Shown here piece after piece: positions 21,303-32,182 of a stretch of DNA of 64,000 bases. Source of the stretch: Benincasa hispida. Taxonomy: Eukaryota; Streptophyta; Magnoliopsida; Cucurbitales; Cucurbitaceae. Below the pieces are notes generated by a model. That model was not told the origin of the DNA. It did no database searches and saw only the letters and a list, made by a program, of their open reading frames with translations. Numbering within the stretch: position 1 is the stretch's first letter; each line of letters starts with the position of its first letter. The stretch covers positions 2,901,086 to 2,965,085 of the forward strand of contig NC_052350.1 of the NCBI RefSeq assembly GCF_009727055.1. The letters are read 5' to 3'. The translations under genes were made by a program, and so were the position numbers.

Positions 21303-24102
21303 AAAGTAATAATGTACCTATAACCATTATTTATTTGCAACAATATTTTAGTGAGTCAGAATATGTGCTACCATGGGGTAGTCAGATACTCCTTCACTAA
21401 AACAAACAATTTTGTCCAAACACTATCCCCGGAATAACTCTTATTCTTACTGTCTCTAGAATAACTCTTATTCCTATAGTCATTTAGTTACTGTTTTCGG
21501 TCAAGATCTTTACTAACAACTTAGTAATACTTGTAAGTGTGACCCGTCACTTTCAGATCCTATAGGACGGTATGAATTTGCCTACAAGATAGAAGACAAC
21601 ATCCAAAACGGAACTATAAGACCCTATTCATTTTATTGAAGCCTGTGATGTTTCGAATCCTATGTTACAACCCTCCGTGGGGATAGCCATCGCTAAACGA
21701 CTAGCAAAAGGACGCTTAAAGCTAACCAGCAGGCGCAACATAGGAATCTCACAGTTCAGACTAATGAAGGAGACTGCAGGATATATTGACACATATCCTT
21801 CACCCACTTACTATGAACTATTTCCTCTGTTTACCTTGATATTGACTCATACAAAACGCTCTCCGTAGGGAGGCCACTTCCAGGGTGACATGATGCGTCA
21901 TATGTATCTCACGGTGTAAAGTATGTGGAGACGTGGTAGTTGAAATCTATTTATTGTATAAAAGACTTATATTTGAATAACTTTCTCTTATTCACCGAAA
22001 CCTAGATTTAAGCTAAAAAATACTCTCCGTAAGGAGGTCACTTCCAGGGTGACACGAAATACCGTTTAAATCTAGATTGTGAACTCTTAGAGACGTGAGG
22101 GCTAAAAATAACGTATCGTATATGTTATTAATCTCCCACTGAAGTTTTCTAATAACTCTATCATATATAAGTTATTAAACTGCCACTGAAGTGTTCTATT
22201 TTGGGTAGATTAATACTTAGGTTCTTTTCGGCTAATAAAACAACCCTAAATCTATGTGGTTTATCCAAGTATAACTCTTATAATTGGATTTTAACCTATG
22301 ATGTCTAGGCGATAAACCATTTTATTACCTTACATCACTCACGTATGCATATAAAACCGGTTACCAACACTCATAATTCAGGCCATAATCCCTTAGGTAG
22401 AAGGTGTTCGTGTTAACCCGTGCAAGCATAAGTACCGACCCAGGCCTTAGATATAGATTATTACCGTTTGAGTTTGTAAGCAAGGTTTTATATGTTTTAC
22501 AATTAAAACTATAGTGGATCAACCCTACGTGAGCATGGCAGCTGTTGTCTATGGATTGTTAAATGTCTAACCCAATTTTTAATAAGCTAACTTATAAAAC
22601 TTTAGACGATGCTAATTGCGATGCGCATAACATACATTGAGCGCCATTCAAATTTAATAATAACAGTTTATATTGAATAGGACAAGAAACCCTAACATGC
22701 ATACTATATATTATAACAATTAAAACATGTGGTCAACCTACTTTTAATGCATGTTACATGCTTCCTATGGTGGGATTTTAAATCTAAATGGCATACTATA
22801 TGCACATATAAGATTTATTTAATTATAACATACATCAAATGCATAAATAATTAAACATAGACTGATATGGTTTTAGTTTTGGCAAAAACAAACAAATAGA
22901 AGCCTAACTATTACAAAATAGTTTCCAAACCGTTCCCAAACCGCTCCAAACCGAACTCAAGTAGCTTGAATCAGACCCAAAGCGTCTAAACCGAACCAGC
23001 CAAGAACCATTTGAAGCTGAATCGGACCATACCACAAGAGAACCGGTCGAACCAAAAGCCCTTGCACATGTTCAACATCTTGCTAAGTCTCATCGTTTAG
23101 CAATGACGACCATCGTTTAGTAAATGCTTGATCGTTTAGCGTGCGAAAAGGTAAACAATCGTTTAATGCCATCGCAAAGCATTCAACGCATCGCCTAACT
23201 CCCGCATAGAGGTAAACGATCGCTTAGTGCTATCGCATAGCAACTCGACACATCGTTTAGCTCCCGATCAAAGATAAACGATCGAAGTAAGCGATCGCTC
23301 AAGTCTATCATATAGCTCTTCATCACCATCGCTTAGTTCTATCGTATAGAACCAAACGATCGCTTAACACAATCGTCTAGCATTGCATGCCATCGTTCAG
23401 TATCTGTCGTGTAGCTAAATGATCACTTAGCTCCATCATATAGAACATCATCGCGTCGTTCAGCATCGTAAGTGATTTGTTTAGTTCCATCGCATAGAAA
23501 CTTCAACGCATCGCTTAGCACTTCGTCTATACGATCACTTAGCTTCGCATCTAAACGATCGCTCAGCGCTATCGCGCAGCACTTCATCGCATCGCTTAAC
23601 GCGCATCGTTGCTAAACAATCGCATAGTACCACGTATAGTAAATTCAACGTATCGTTTAGTTTACACGCCAAAACTAAATGATCGTTTAATGCTATCGTA
23701 TAGCAAATTGAACGTATCGTTTAGCTCTCACAGGTACACGATCGTCTGGCGTTCAACATCACAACAACCAACGTCCATTGCTATACAATCGTCTAGCTTT
23801 TCTTCACATCATGTAGCATCTAGAGCTAGACGATCGTTTAGCAACTCGGAACTGCAACTCGGCCTCTTTGCTTGTTTCTTCGATTTATAGCTTAATTTCA
23901 ACTCTAATGACTCCAAATAAATTACAGACTCTTGGGAAAACATTAAAGCTCATCAAGTAAGATCCAATTACAAATTTAAATGAGAAATTAAAGAGAATTA
24001 AACAGCCAAAACTCAAAAAACCATATAAGTGCATCAGTTTCATATTTCTCATATAAAACACCCATCAAACCAAAATTAAACTGAATTGAATGCTTATTTG
24101 AT
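21303..24102 (-). mobile_element. Copia A leader (5' UTR), 2.8 kb, noncoding
   Basis: No coding frame of note. It contains three block repeats at about 21662-21790, 21858-21935 and 22022-22105 (GGAGGCCACTTCCAGGGTGA / GGAGGTCACTTCCAGGGTGA), two near-identical TCTCCCACTGAAG... TTATTAA words near 22130-22200, AACCG-rich words at 22920-23060, and the palindrome array at 23091-23850. Related blocks occur in the Copia B leaders. 2.8 kb is very long for a Copia leader. Confidence 0.75.
23091..23850. repeat. Large palindrome array (TAAACGATCGTTTA / GCTATCGTATAGC words)
   Basis: About 760 bp packed with variants of ATCGTTTAG, CGATCGCTTAG, CTATCGCATAGCA and CTAAACGATCG. Two kinds of short dyad alternate: a TAAACGATCGTTTA-like word and a GCTATCGTATAGC-like word, separated by spacers such as CTTCAACGCATCG. 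Imperfect higher-order units of roughly 60-75 bp can be seen, for instance at 23213-23280, 23555-23625 and 23675-23745. The open frame at 23609-23890 is a by-product of the repeat and not a gene. Confidence 0.85.
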
Positions 24103-24114
24103 GCTCTGATACCA
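24103..24114 (-). other. Copia A primer binding site (tRNA-iMet)
   Basis: The minus strand reads TGGTATCAGAGC, the exact complement expected for the 3' end of plant initiator tRNA-Met. It lies two bases from the LTR end at 24117. Confidence 0.93.
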
Positions 24115-24116
24115 AT

Positions 24117-26028
24117 TGTAGGATTGTATCAATTGCAGCGGAAGTACAAGGATCATCTAAGCATTCAAATTCACTAATTTTGGCATAATATAAAGCATGC
24201 TTCTGCAGAAAAATGGGTTTCAAGATATACCTCTTGTAGAACTTCTACAAAGCTTCTTCTCCAGCTGCAATCTTCTCCATATATTATTGTAGATCACCTC
24301 AAGATCTTCTCCACTATTCTCTTGGTGCTCTAGATTGAGTTGTGAGGCTCAAAACAAGCTTGAATCAAGGGATGAAGGAGAAAAGCTCATTGTTGTAACA
24401 AGGTTGAAGAACCTTTCTTCAAACTAGTTTTTCTCTTAAAAACCTTTTGATTGCATGCCCGATTTTCACTCCAATCTCTTCATTATATTGCAGATCAACA
24501 TGCAAAAAGAAGAGCTGCATGAGTTGCAGCTCATGCTTGGAGAAGATAAAGGCAAATGGTTACTTCATGTGTGAGCTAGTTAAGTGATGGATAATGGAAA
24601 AACCCATTTATCCATTTGTGTTTTAGTTTTCTTTTCCTTTTCAACTTTATCCAAAAATCAAATTTTGATTTAAAAAATCTATTTGATTTTAAAAATGACA
24701 AATTAATTAATTTCATAAATTAATTATTAAATAAAACTTAATTAATTTAATATCAAATATTAAATTAATTTTAACACATATCCATCTTTATATATTTAAA
24801 TCATATTTAAATATATATAAATTCTCCNATATCCATCTTTATATATTTAAATCATATTTAAATATATATAAATTCTCCTATTCCGTTTAATTCTAAAATT
24901 AAATATATAATTATATCTCATATAATTACTAATTTTCTTAATTCTAATTTGAAAATTTCAAATTAACTTATCACGTTATTCTAGAGCTAATCTGTACGAG
25001 CTAGTAGGGGGACCTCGCGGACCTACAGATCATGGGCTCCAATGATTCGAGATTAATTGGCTAAACTCATTAGATCAAATTAATCTCCATTCGTTAACTA
25101 ATGGGTCACTCCACTAAAGCTCATAGTTGCACTCCCTTCACTGTAGATATATTATGTCCACATGATTTAACCATAATCAGCAAGTCGACCCTTCACAAGT
25201 TGTTCGTAATAACGGCTAGGTCAAATATCTGTTTTACCCTCGAGATTACGTCTTATTCCTCAAGTCCCTACTGATCCTCTAATGAATAACTGGTTTGTGA
25301 TCAAATCTTTGAACTAAACTCTCTCAACCCAGTGAGAGGGTGGGGCCCCTTGTTCAAGACTTGGGTTCAGTACTTGAGAGAACAACCTTTCTTCTATCCC
25401 TAAATCAGGTAGGTGTGAACTTCGTCTTGCACCTATGTCCCCAGATATCTATCCGGTCTTACCCCTGAAATGGGAGTCTTATTGAGCCGACGCTGTTGAG
25501 CCAACCCTCAACTATGCAAATCTAAGGGCAATCCCGAATAAACAGGAGTTCATAGTTAGCTCAAGATTAAGATCGAGTTACCTAGGTCATCTAGGTGAAA
25601 TAGTCAGTCTTAAACAGTAAACAGCATTATAAAGTAAGAGTGACTTATTTCTTGGTCCAGATATTATACAAACTCATTGCATAGGACGCCACCACTCCTC
25701 ATGTCATAACATATACGAATTAGGATCATATCGTATGTAGCACTTTACAAATCTTTGTAACAACTACAGATCAGGCCACATCCAATGGTGTTACCAGAAT
25801 AAGGTACCCAACCTCATTCATGTACCATAAATCATTTTGACTATTTACTCGAACCCGATCCACTCTTGTGTCTCCACATAAAGTTCAAGTACTCATACAA
25901 TAGTCATGGATCTTAGTTTATTAGATTTAGACTTTCATATAATTTATGAGATCAATAACAAGTATATTGATAATAGAAAATGTTTATCATTTTACAAACT
26001 GTGAGTTTTTAGGACATAAAACCCAACA
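24117..26028 (-). repeat. Copia A 5' LTR (contains a one-base gap and a local duplication)
   Basis: Plus-strand ends TGTAGGATTGTATC and AAAACCCAACA. It is 151 bp longer than its partner. Part of the difference is a stretch of about 50 bp beginning ATATCCATCTTTATATATTT repeated on both sides of a single N at 24828, which looks like an unresolved assembly join. The rest is a segment near 25825-25970 deleted from the other LTR. Confidence 0.92.
24828..24828. other. Assembly gap (single N) flanked by a ~50-bp duplication
   Basis: The sequence before and after the N is the same AT-rich stretch ending AAATTCTCC. This suggests two contig ends that overlap but were not merged. Confidence 0.85.
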
Positions 26029-26033
26029 TTTAT
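26029..26033. other. Target-site duplication of Copia A, right copy (TTTAT)
   Basis: TTTAT after the LTR terminus CCCAACA, identical to 16075-16079. Confidence 0.93.
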
Positions 26034-26860
26034 TACCATTTAACGATGGAAATGGTCCAATGAAATCTATGCTCCATACGTCGAATAGTTCCAATTACAA
26101 TATGATGTTCATCGGCATCGCATTTTTCTCTGAAATATTTCCAGTTCGTTGGCACTTATTCCATTTCATAGAATATTCTCATGTGTCCTTAAACAAAGTT
26201 GGCTAGTAATACCCACTTTGCAAAACTTTTGCCGTGTGCGCTGTCCCCTGAAATGTCCTCTATAGGGTGATTCATGACATTGAAAGATTATGTGCTGAAA
26301 AGTAGTCTCTGGAACACAGAGTCTCAATATCTGGTTTAGTCCATTTTTGTAAAGATTTGGCTCGTCTCAGTTGTAGGATTTACATTCATGAATGAGCCGC
26401 TTCTTTTGGTGGGATGTGTAATTTTCTGGAAATTGTCTGCAGACCAAGAAGTTGACAATATCTGCATACCAGGGTAGTTTTTCAATTTTAAGCAACTGCT
26501 CGTCCGGGAAGGATGCATTCACCTCTAACTGAATGCGATCCACTTCAGGATTCTCTAACCTCGATAAATGGTCAGCGACCTGGTTCTCCGTTCCCTTGCG
26601 GTCGATTATCTCCATATTAAATTCTTGGAGTAGGAGAACCCATCGGATTAGTCTCGGCTTTTGCATCTTTTTTGGTCATTAAATATCTTATTGCCAAGTA
26701 GTCAGTGTGGACTACAACTTTTGATCCCAATAAGTAAGGTCTAAATTTTTTAATCACAAAGATTACCGCTAGAAGTTCCTTCTCTGTGGTAGTGTAATTC
26801 ACCTTTCTGGTTTTCTTCACTTCCTGCGTTGAGGTTCTATCAAGCCTTTCTGGTTTTCTT
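26034..26860 (-). pseudogene. Gypsy-1 RNase H end, integrase N-terminal half; RT core missing
   Basis: From right to left on the minus strand: RKVNYTTTEKELLAVIFVIK and SKVVVHTDYLAIRYLM (RNase H), then [20 protein letters not shown] with LSRLENPEV, then a segment that contains the zinc-finger and first-Asp region of integrase down to the insertion point. The RNase H starts abruptly. The preceding residues (KKTRK) match the beginning of the RT region, so the RT palm and fingers, including the FMDD loop present in Gypsy-2, are gone. A 17-bp direct repeat marks the join (26802-26818 and 26845-26861). Confidence 0.87.
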
Positions 26861-27360
26861 CGAGCCGAATTCTATTCTTTCAGTATGTCGAGCTAATATC
26901 TCTGATATCTGTGAGCTTACATCCGATTGCTTTAATATATTTCTTCATAATACTGAGCAGCGCAGTTTTTTTACTTTCGGTAATGTAGAGGATATGATTA
27001 TTGGAAAGGTTTCATTATGGCCAAGGAAAACGTACTTCAAGTGATTTGGTAGAGTTTTCAGCTCCAATGTAGGTGGTTGCTCTAAAGAGGGTTTCCATGT
27101 TTTTCTTTCTTCATTAGAATGCAACTTATCTTCATTGTTCACTGTCTCTGTTATTGCATGGCAGGTTTCTAAGGATGCTGTCGCATACTCTCTTTCTTCA
27201 TTTTCTTCCTCGGACTCCAAATCTTCAACGCGAGTGTGTTCATCGTCAGAATTTGATAAGCCTTTATCTTCTGGGAACTTAATTACCTTGATAATATTAA
27301 ACCTGAGCTTCTTTCCATTGATGCTCATTGTGATTTATCCCTTGTGCACATCTATTTGAG
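26861..27360 (-). pseudogene. Gypsy-1 protease-to-RT linker
   Basis: The frame 26945-27328 gives an acidic linker (DLESEEENEEREYATASLET) and then LELKTLPNHLKYVFLGHNET, the segment that normally precedes RT in this lineage. Gypsy-2 has the same ELKTLPNHLKYAFLGQNE near 63750. After the frame ends, a shifted frame runs into the deletion at about 26860. Confidence 0.82.
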
Positions 27361-27382
27361 CATGACCAACAGACAAGAATGG

Positions 27383-28063
27383 TCATCCCAATATGATTGG
27401 CACATCTTTATCCACTTCATAATCTAGAATGATAAAGTCTGCAGGTAGAATAAATTTGTCGATTATGAACAAGACATCCTTCAATTTTCCTTCAGGGTGT
27501 ACCAGGGACCTATCTGCAAGTTGGAGAGTCACCGTAGTGGGTGTCGGCTGACCTACATTCAATTGTTTGAAGATTGAAAGGGGCATTAAGTTGATGTTTT
27601 CCCTAAGATCGCATAATGCTTGACCAATGTAGATCCCTCCTATTGAGCAGGGTATCGTAAAGCTGCCTGGGTCACGCATCTTTGGTGGGATTATAATATT
27701 TGACTCTTGTGTTAATGCCACCGTGGCGAATTTTCCTGTGCTTCTCTTCTTCAAAACAATATCCTTAAAAAACTTGGCATACATCGGCATCTGCTCTATC
27801 GCTTCTGTAAATGGAATATTGATGTGTAGTTGTTTCAATATTTCCAGGAAGCGATGATATTGACCTTCATCGTTTTGCTTCTTTTTCAGTCTTTGAGGGA
27901 ATGGAGGTAGCTGTACTTTTACTGTTCCATGGTCTGGAGGCTTAGAGGTGGTCGCATATTCAGGTTCCATAATCTCGACCTCCTTTGACTCATTTTGCGT
28001 CAACGGTTTCTTTGATTCCATCATATTTGAATCGGTCCTGCTAGGCTCCTTCTTAACTTCCAC
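27383..28063 (-). pseudogene. Gypsy-1 aspartic protease (retropepsin-like) region
   Basis: A 226-codon open stretch. Its N-terminal part reads VQLPPFPQRLKKKQNDEGQY and HINIPFTEAIEQMPMYAKFF, typical of the gag-protease joint of Athila/Tat elements. The protease fold follows: GSFTIPCSIGGIYIGQALCD then LRENINLMPLSIFKQL. The expected active site is Asp-Leu-Gly-Ala-Ser. Here the Asp remains (in ALCDL), but Gly-Ala-Ser is Arg-Glu-Asn, so the enzyme should be inactive. Later, DFIILDYEVDKDVPIILG matches the conserved end of the domain. Confidence 0.87.
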
Positions 28064-28589
28064 CGTCGCCTTTCCACTTCTCAGGGTGACTACTAGACAG
28101 TGTTCTTTCCCTGTATTCCTCGGGTTGCGTGGGAGCTCAGTTGAGCTCGGTAGTTCCTCTACGGTCTATTCTTTAACTCTCCCGCAATTTGTCCTATCTG
28201 GATTTCTAAATTGCGGATGGATGTCGCTTGACTCTGGAGGACTATTTCATTTTTTTCGATGTATTGTTTTAACAAATTCTTCAGAGAGAATGATGGTGGT
28301 GTTTGAGAGCTGCTAGCTTGTTGTTGCTGTTGACCATTAGTTCTTTGGAAAAATCCTGGTGGTCCTTCTCTTTGCGCCCTAGGTTGACAGCCTAGTTGTT
28401 GGTTATTTTTTCAAGCAAAAGTAGGGTGGTTTTGCCACCCGGGGTTGTACATGTTTGAAAAAGGGTTGTTCTTGACAAAGTAGATTGACTGTGGATTTCG
28501 TGGACACTCTTCAACAGAATGCGACTCTTCACATGTAGCACAACTGGTGAAACCACATTTGAATCTTTTTTCGGATTACACCCATTATC
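28064..28589 (-). pseudogene. Gypsy-1 gag C-terminal / zinc-knuckle region, broken
   Basis: Readable across a few stops: a Cys-rich CGFTSCATCEESHSVEECP stretch (nucleocapsid-like), then FVKNNPFSNMYNPGWQNHP, a Gln-rich run, and RNPRNTGKEHCLVVTLRSGK leading into the protease frame. The order fits the gag end of this lineage. Confidence 0.75.
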
Positions 28590-29459
28590 TCAAGTCTCTA
28601 CCGCATTGACTTGCCCTCTTTGCGTTTCGGTATTGTTTATTGTGATGCCCTGTAATAAATTTATCATCACATTCATCTGATTTTGCAATGATGCGATGAC
28701 ACTATTACTTGTATTACCTTCTCTGGGTTTTACTCGTTGATCGCTTTCTTGCCAATCTTCGTGGTTTTCCGAGATGCGATTAAGAATGTTCTTTGCCTCG
28801 TCATATGTTTTGTCCAGCAGACCTTCTACTGTTGCCGCATTGGCAGCTGTCTGCGATGTAGAATTTAGTCCATGATAGAAAATCTCCATTTGTAGGCAAT
28901 TCGGCAATCCATTGTGTGGGCAGTCGCGCACTAGTCTCTTGAATCTCGCCCATGCGTCACTGAGCAATTCATATTTTTCTTGTTCAAAATTAGTGATCAA
29001 TTTCCTTTTTCTGGCATTCTCTGTAGGAGGAAAATACTTCTTCATAAACTTCTCCAAAACTTGCTCCCATGAAGTTATCTCTCCTGGTTCGAGGGAGTAT
29101 GCCCATTTTCTTACTTTATCGCATAGTGAAAATGGAAATAGCGTGAGTCAAACCTCTTCTGCTGAGATATTAGGGAACACAAAAGTGTTACAAATTTCAA
29201 TGAAGCTTCGTAGATGGGCGTGCGAATCTTCACCATGACGTCCTTCGAACTATCCTGCTGTTTGTATCATTTGTAACATTACTGGCTTCATCTTGAATCT
29301 TGATCCATCCAATGTTGGTCTCATGATTCCTGGGGAGAAATCATACAAGTTTGGTGATGCATAGTCCCGGATGGGTCTATTGCGATCATTTGCCAGTAGG
29401 ATAGGATTTGCCATCATGTTGTTTTCATTTGCGGCTTGTTCTTCAGGTTGTTCAGCCAT
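28590..29459 (-). pseudogene. Gypsy-1 gag (Retrotrans_gag core), broken
   Basis: 29250-29459 supplies the N-terminus (MAEQPEEQAANENNMM, then RNRPIRDYASPNLYDFSPGI). 28590-29057 supplies the core: MKKYFPPTENARKRKLITNF, YELLSDAWARFKRLVRDCPH and LQMEIFYHGLNSTSQTAANA, all hallmarks of the Retrotrans_gag domain that builds the particle shell. A stop and a frame change separate the two pieces near 29060-29250. Confidence 0.87.
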
Positions 29460-29689
29460 TATGTAAGTTTTTCCTTGTTGTCTACATCTGTCTCTCTATC
29501 TTTTACGAAATGTTCTTTCGATCTCTGTGTCATAGTTGGGCTCAGGAGAGTGTCCTTCGCTCATGCGACGCTTGCTTCTTCCTTTACCGTAGGAATGGCA
29601 ATGCAACAGAGGTTGAAAGCTACAAAGATCAAAGAGGTTTGATGTTAGCGCAATCTATATCGTAGTCTCCAGCAACGACGTTAAAAACT
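29460..29689 (-). mobile_element. Gypsy-1 leader with primer binding site
   Basis: Noncoding. At 29666-29683 the minus strand reads TAACGTCGTTGCTGGAGA, resembling the TGGCGCCGTTGCCGGGGA type of site used in Athila/Tat elements but mutated. It lies 6 bases from the LTR edge. Confidence 0.65.
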
Positions 29690-31378
29690 TGATGTGTAGA
29701 ATTATGATGCGATGGTGTGAGTATGCGATCATGTGTGTTATGCAATGAGCAAACAAGTTTTCCTAACAAAGCCCAAGTATAAGCCTTCTTAGGTTCTTGG
29801 TAAGTCTAGGGTCAAACACAGGAACTACTAAATAGATATGTGATAAACTCTTTGATTCTCTTCTGGTGGTGAAAAAGAAGTGGATGGTGTTTTGATTTAG
29901 ATTTTCCTATGCGACGAAGTTGAACGCGGAGCGATGAAAGCATAGAGTTACAATAAGTATGCGATGAAGGGGTTGAGAAGGGGTTTAACTAACATTTCCC
30001 AAGATTGTGCACAAGTTATGCGATCATGCTATACACAAATATCAGTACTACATTTCTCAATGCAGAATGTCATAATTCTTATTTCTAGGACGCATGCGAT
30101 GTATATGTGAAACAGTCGATAAAACTTATTTCTAAGTTTCTACTCTTGCTTATATGATCTGATCCGACTTTCTCATGCCTAGATTTTATCTTTAGACTAC
30201 TCTCTCAAGTATGCCCAAATGATGAATGACGTACACATAAGACAAGGTGACCGCATACCACCATTCCTATTTCTAGGACGCATGCGATATGTAAATAGCA
30301 AATAGAACTTATTTCTAAGTTTATACTCTTGCTTATGCGATCTAATCTGACTCTCTCAAGCTTAGATTCTAATCCGAATCTTTCAAGTCTAGATTCTATC
30401 TTTAGACTACTCTCTCAAGTACGTCCAAAGGGTGAATGATGCATACATAAGACAAGATGATCGCATAAAATGCATATTTTAAGTCATGCTAGCTAAGTAC
30501 TTCTAAACCCATTCAAAAATTTAGCTACTCATGCATGGTGTGGAGAGATTGAACATTGATCGAAATGAAGTTTCCATTTTCTACAAATAAAGTACTTTAT
30601 ACAAAATAACAAATGGGTTTGAAAGATAACAAGCTCGGTAAGCAATGTCTTACTTCCCGTGGCCTTTTACACTGCTATTTATCACTTCAACTCTGTTCTA
30701 GTTTTGGATTCTTGCTCTCGCAAGGGTTGGTCTTCTCTCCTTTGTATTGCTTTCTAACAATCTCTCGATCTGCCCGAGAGCGATTTCTCTCGGCTTCGTC
30801 TTGTCTTCTTGCTCTCTCCGTCCTCTATATATATGTATATGTATGTGCGTGGATATTTCTCTCTCTGGTGGCATTCAATATTTATAGAATTCAAGGTGAA
30901 GCAGCTTTTCTTACTAATGATTGCAACGATGGGCGACATTAATTTTCCTACTCTGTTGCGCCGTTTAAGAGTCACCGAAAGTTAAATGTACTTGCTACAG
31001 TATGGCTTTTAACGACTTGTCAACTGAATTCGAAATCCACCATTATCAGCTTTACGTCCCATCATGATTTATTATGTTGTCACCTTGATGCGAGGTTTTT
31101 ATGCGATCACTTTTTGAGAACTTCTCACGATCACATGACTTGCGATCGCAACTTTAAGCGCGCTGTCGCATTGTGACCTTGGATCGCAGTTTCATATGCA
31201 CCATCGCATTATTCCTGCACAAAATAGTTAAATTAATTGCTTTTATGCGATGAGCACTCGCGATCACAATTCCTTTTAGTTTGTCACTTTCAGACATGAT
31301 ATTGCCTATTTTACCATCGCTTTCTCTCATTGTTTTACTAATTTGAGCTTTAATAACTTGTATTTCTACCAGTTATCA
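29690..31378 (-). repeat. Gypsy-1 5' LTR
   Basis: 1689 bp, plus-strand ends TGATGTGTAG and ACCAGTTATCA. It aligns with 12419-13955 from TTTCCTATGCGACGAAG onward. The short ORFs in it (for example 30613-30942) are shared with the other LTR and are not conserved as proteins. Confidence 0.9.
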
Positions 31379-32182
31379 AGAGTGATAACAGTTCATGACT
31401 TGTAATTCAAATAATACTCAGTGATAGGAGTGAGGGTACTAATTTTTGTTAAATTTTTGTCAATACTTGAAATTGAGGAAATCGAATTAAAAACAGAGCA
31501 TGCTTTAAGTAAAATCAACGAAACCTAAAAAAAAAAGAAGAAGAAGAAATCGTATACCTAGACATCCAATCAAAAATAGAGTAAGAAATCGAATACCTAG
31601 ACATGGAAGAAAGAATCATACAAGAAAAAGATTAAACCATACAAAATCGCGAGTCAGAAAAACAAAATCGAATGTAGAAAGATGAAATTGCGAGCAGAAA
31701 ACCTCATAATCAAGCGCGAAGAATGGAGAAGACGTACCTGAAAAATGCACATTAGTTCGACCAAAAAGAAGATGAAACCTCAAAAGAAGTGGCGCTGTAG
31801 AAAAACATAGAAAGAAAACAAAAACGACCAAGAAAAAGGGGGACGGAAGGGGGACGATGAAGCCCACGACAAGGAAGATGGGGAGAAAGACAAAAAGAAA
31901 GAAAATAGATTGAAGTCGGACGACGAAGAAGAAGGGGAAAAATAGGGTTATTTTAGAATAAAAAAAGAAGGTAAACGTATTTAAGGTAATTCATAAAATA
32001 ATTTATATCTGCAAATAGTTTTAAAAGGGGACATATATTCATTTATTTTTAATAAAAAAACACCTACTACAAATTTTCAAAACATAAACCTCAAAGTTTT
32101 TTAATGAAAATTTATTTTTTTTCCCTTTAGTTTATGGGATATCACTATAAATTGTTCTTTTTATCATATCATATGTTGTTTC
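31379..32182. other. Unassigned AT-rich stretch
   Basis: No recognisable gene. It is purine-rich (many AGAAGAA words at 31520-31930) followed by A/T-rich sequence. The expected continuation of the Copia B-1 leader is not found, so Gypsy-1's right flank is not the partner of its left flank. Confidence 0.5.

Larger units (their letters stand above)
16080..26028 (-). mobile_element. Copia A: complete-structure LTR retrotransposon nested in Gypsy-1 integrase
   Basis: TG...CA LTRs at 16080-17840 and 24117-26028, TTTAT target duplication, tRNA-Met-type PBS (24103-24114) and polypurine tract (17841-17853) give a structurally complete minus-strand element of 9949 bp. On both sides the interrupted Gypsy integrase reads on: GPFPSLNGN from 26034 leftward, then YILLAVNYVSK from 16074. 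Coding order is that of Ty1/copia: gag, protease, integrase, RT, RNase H. gag is mostly missing and pol has stops and frameshifts. A 2.8-kb leader with a palindrome array is unusual. Confidence 0.93.
12419..31378 (-). mobile_element. Gypsy-1: Athila/Tat-like LTR retrotransposon split by nested Copia A
   Basis: Two related LTRs (12419-13955 truncated, 29690-31378) bracket, on the minus strand, a leader with PBS, gag, protease, an RNase H remnant, integrase and a 3' noncoding region with a polypurine tract. Integrase is interrupted at 16080-26028 by Copia A. The RT core is deleted, so the element could not move on its own. The lineage call comes from the post-integrase segment ([13 protein letters not shown]) and the 1.7-kb LTRs, and is inferential. 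No matching target duplication is visible at the outer ends: the left LTR has lost about 220 bases. Confidence 0.85.

Noticed and set aside
23091..23850. Palindrome array as a CRISPR array
   Set aside because: Units are degenerate, spacers are not unique sequences of constant length, and the location is a plant retrotransposon leader.
31379..32182. Continuation of Copia B-1 to the right of Gypsy-1
   Set aside because: Looked for the rest of the Copia leader and its 5' LTR after 31378 and saw no match, so Gypsy-1 cannot be shown as a clean insertion into Copia B-1.
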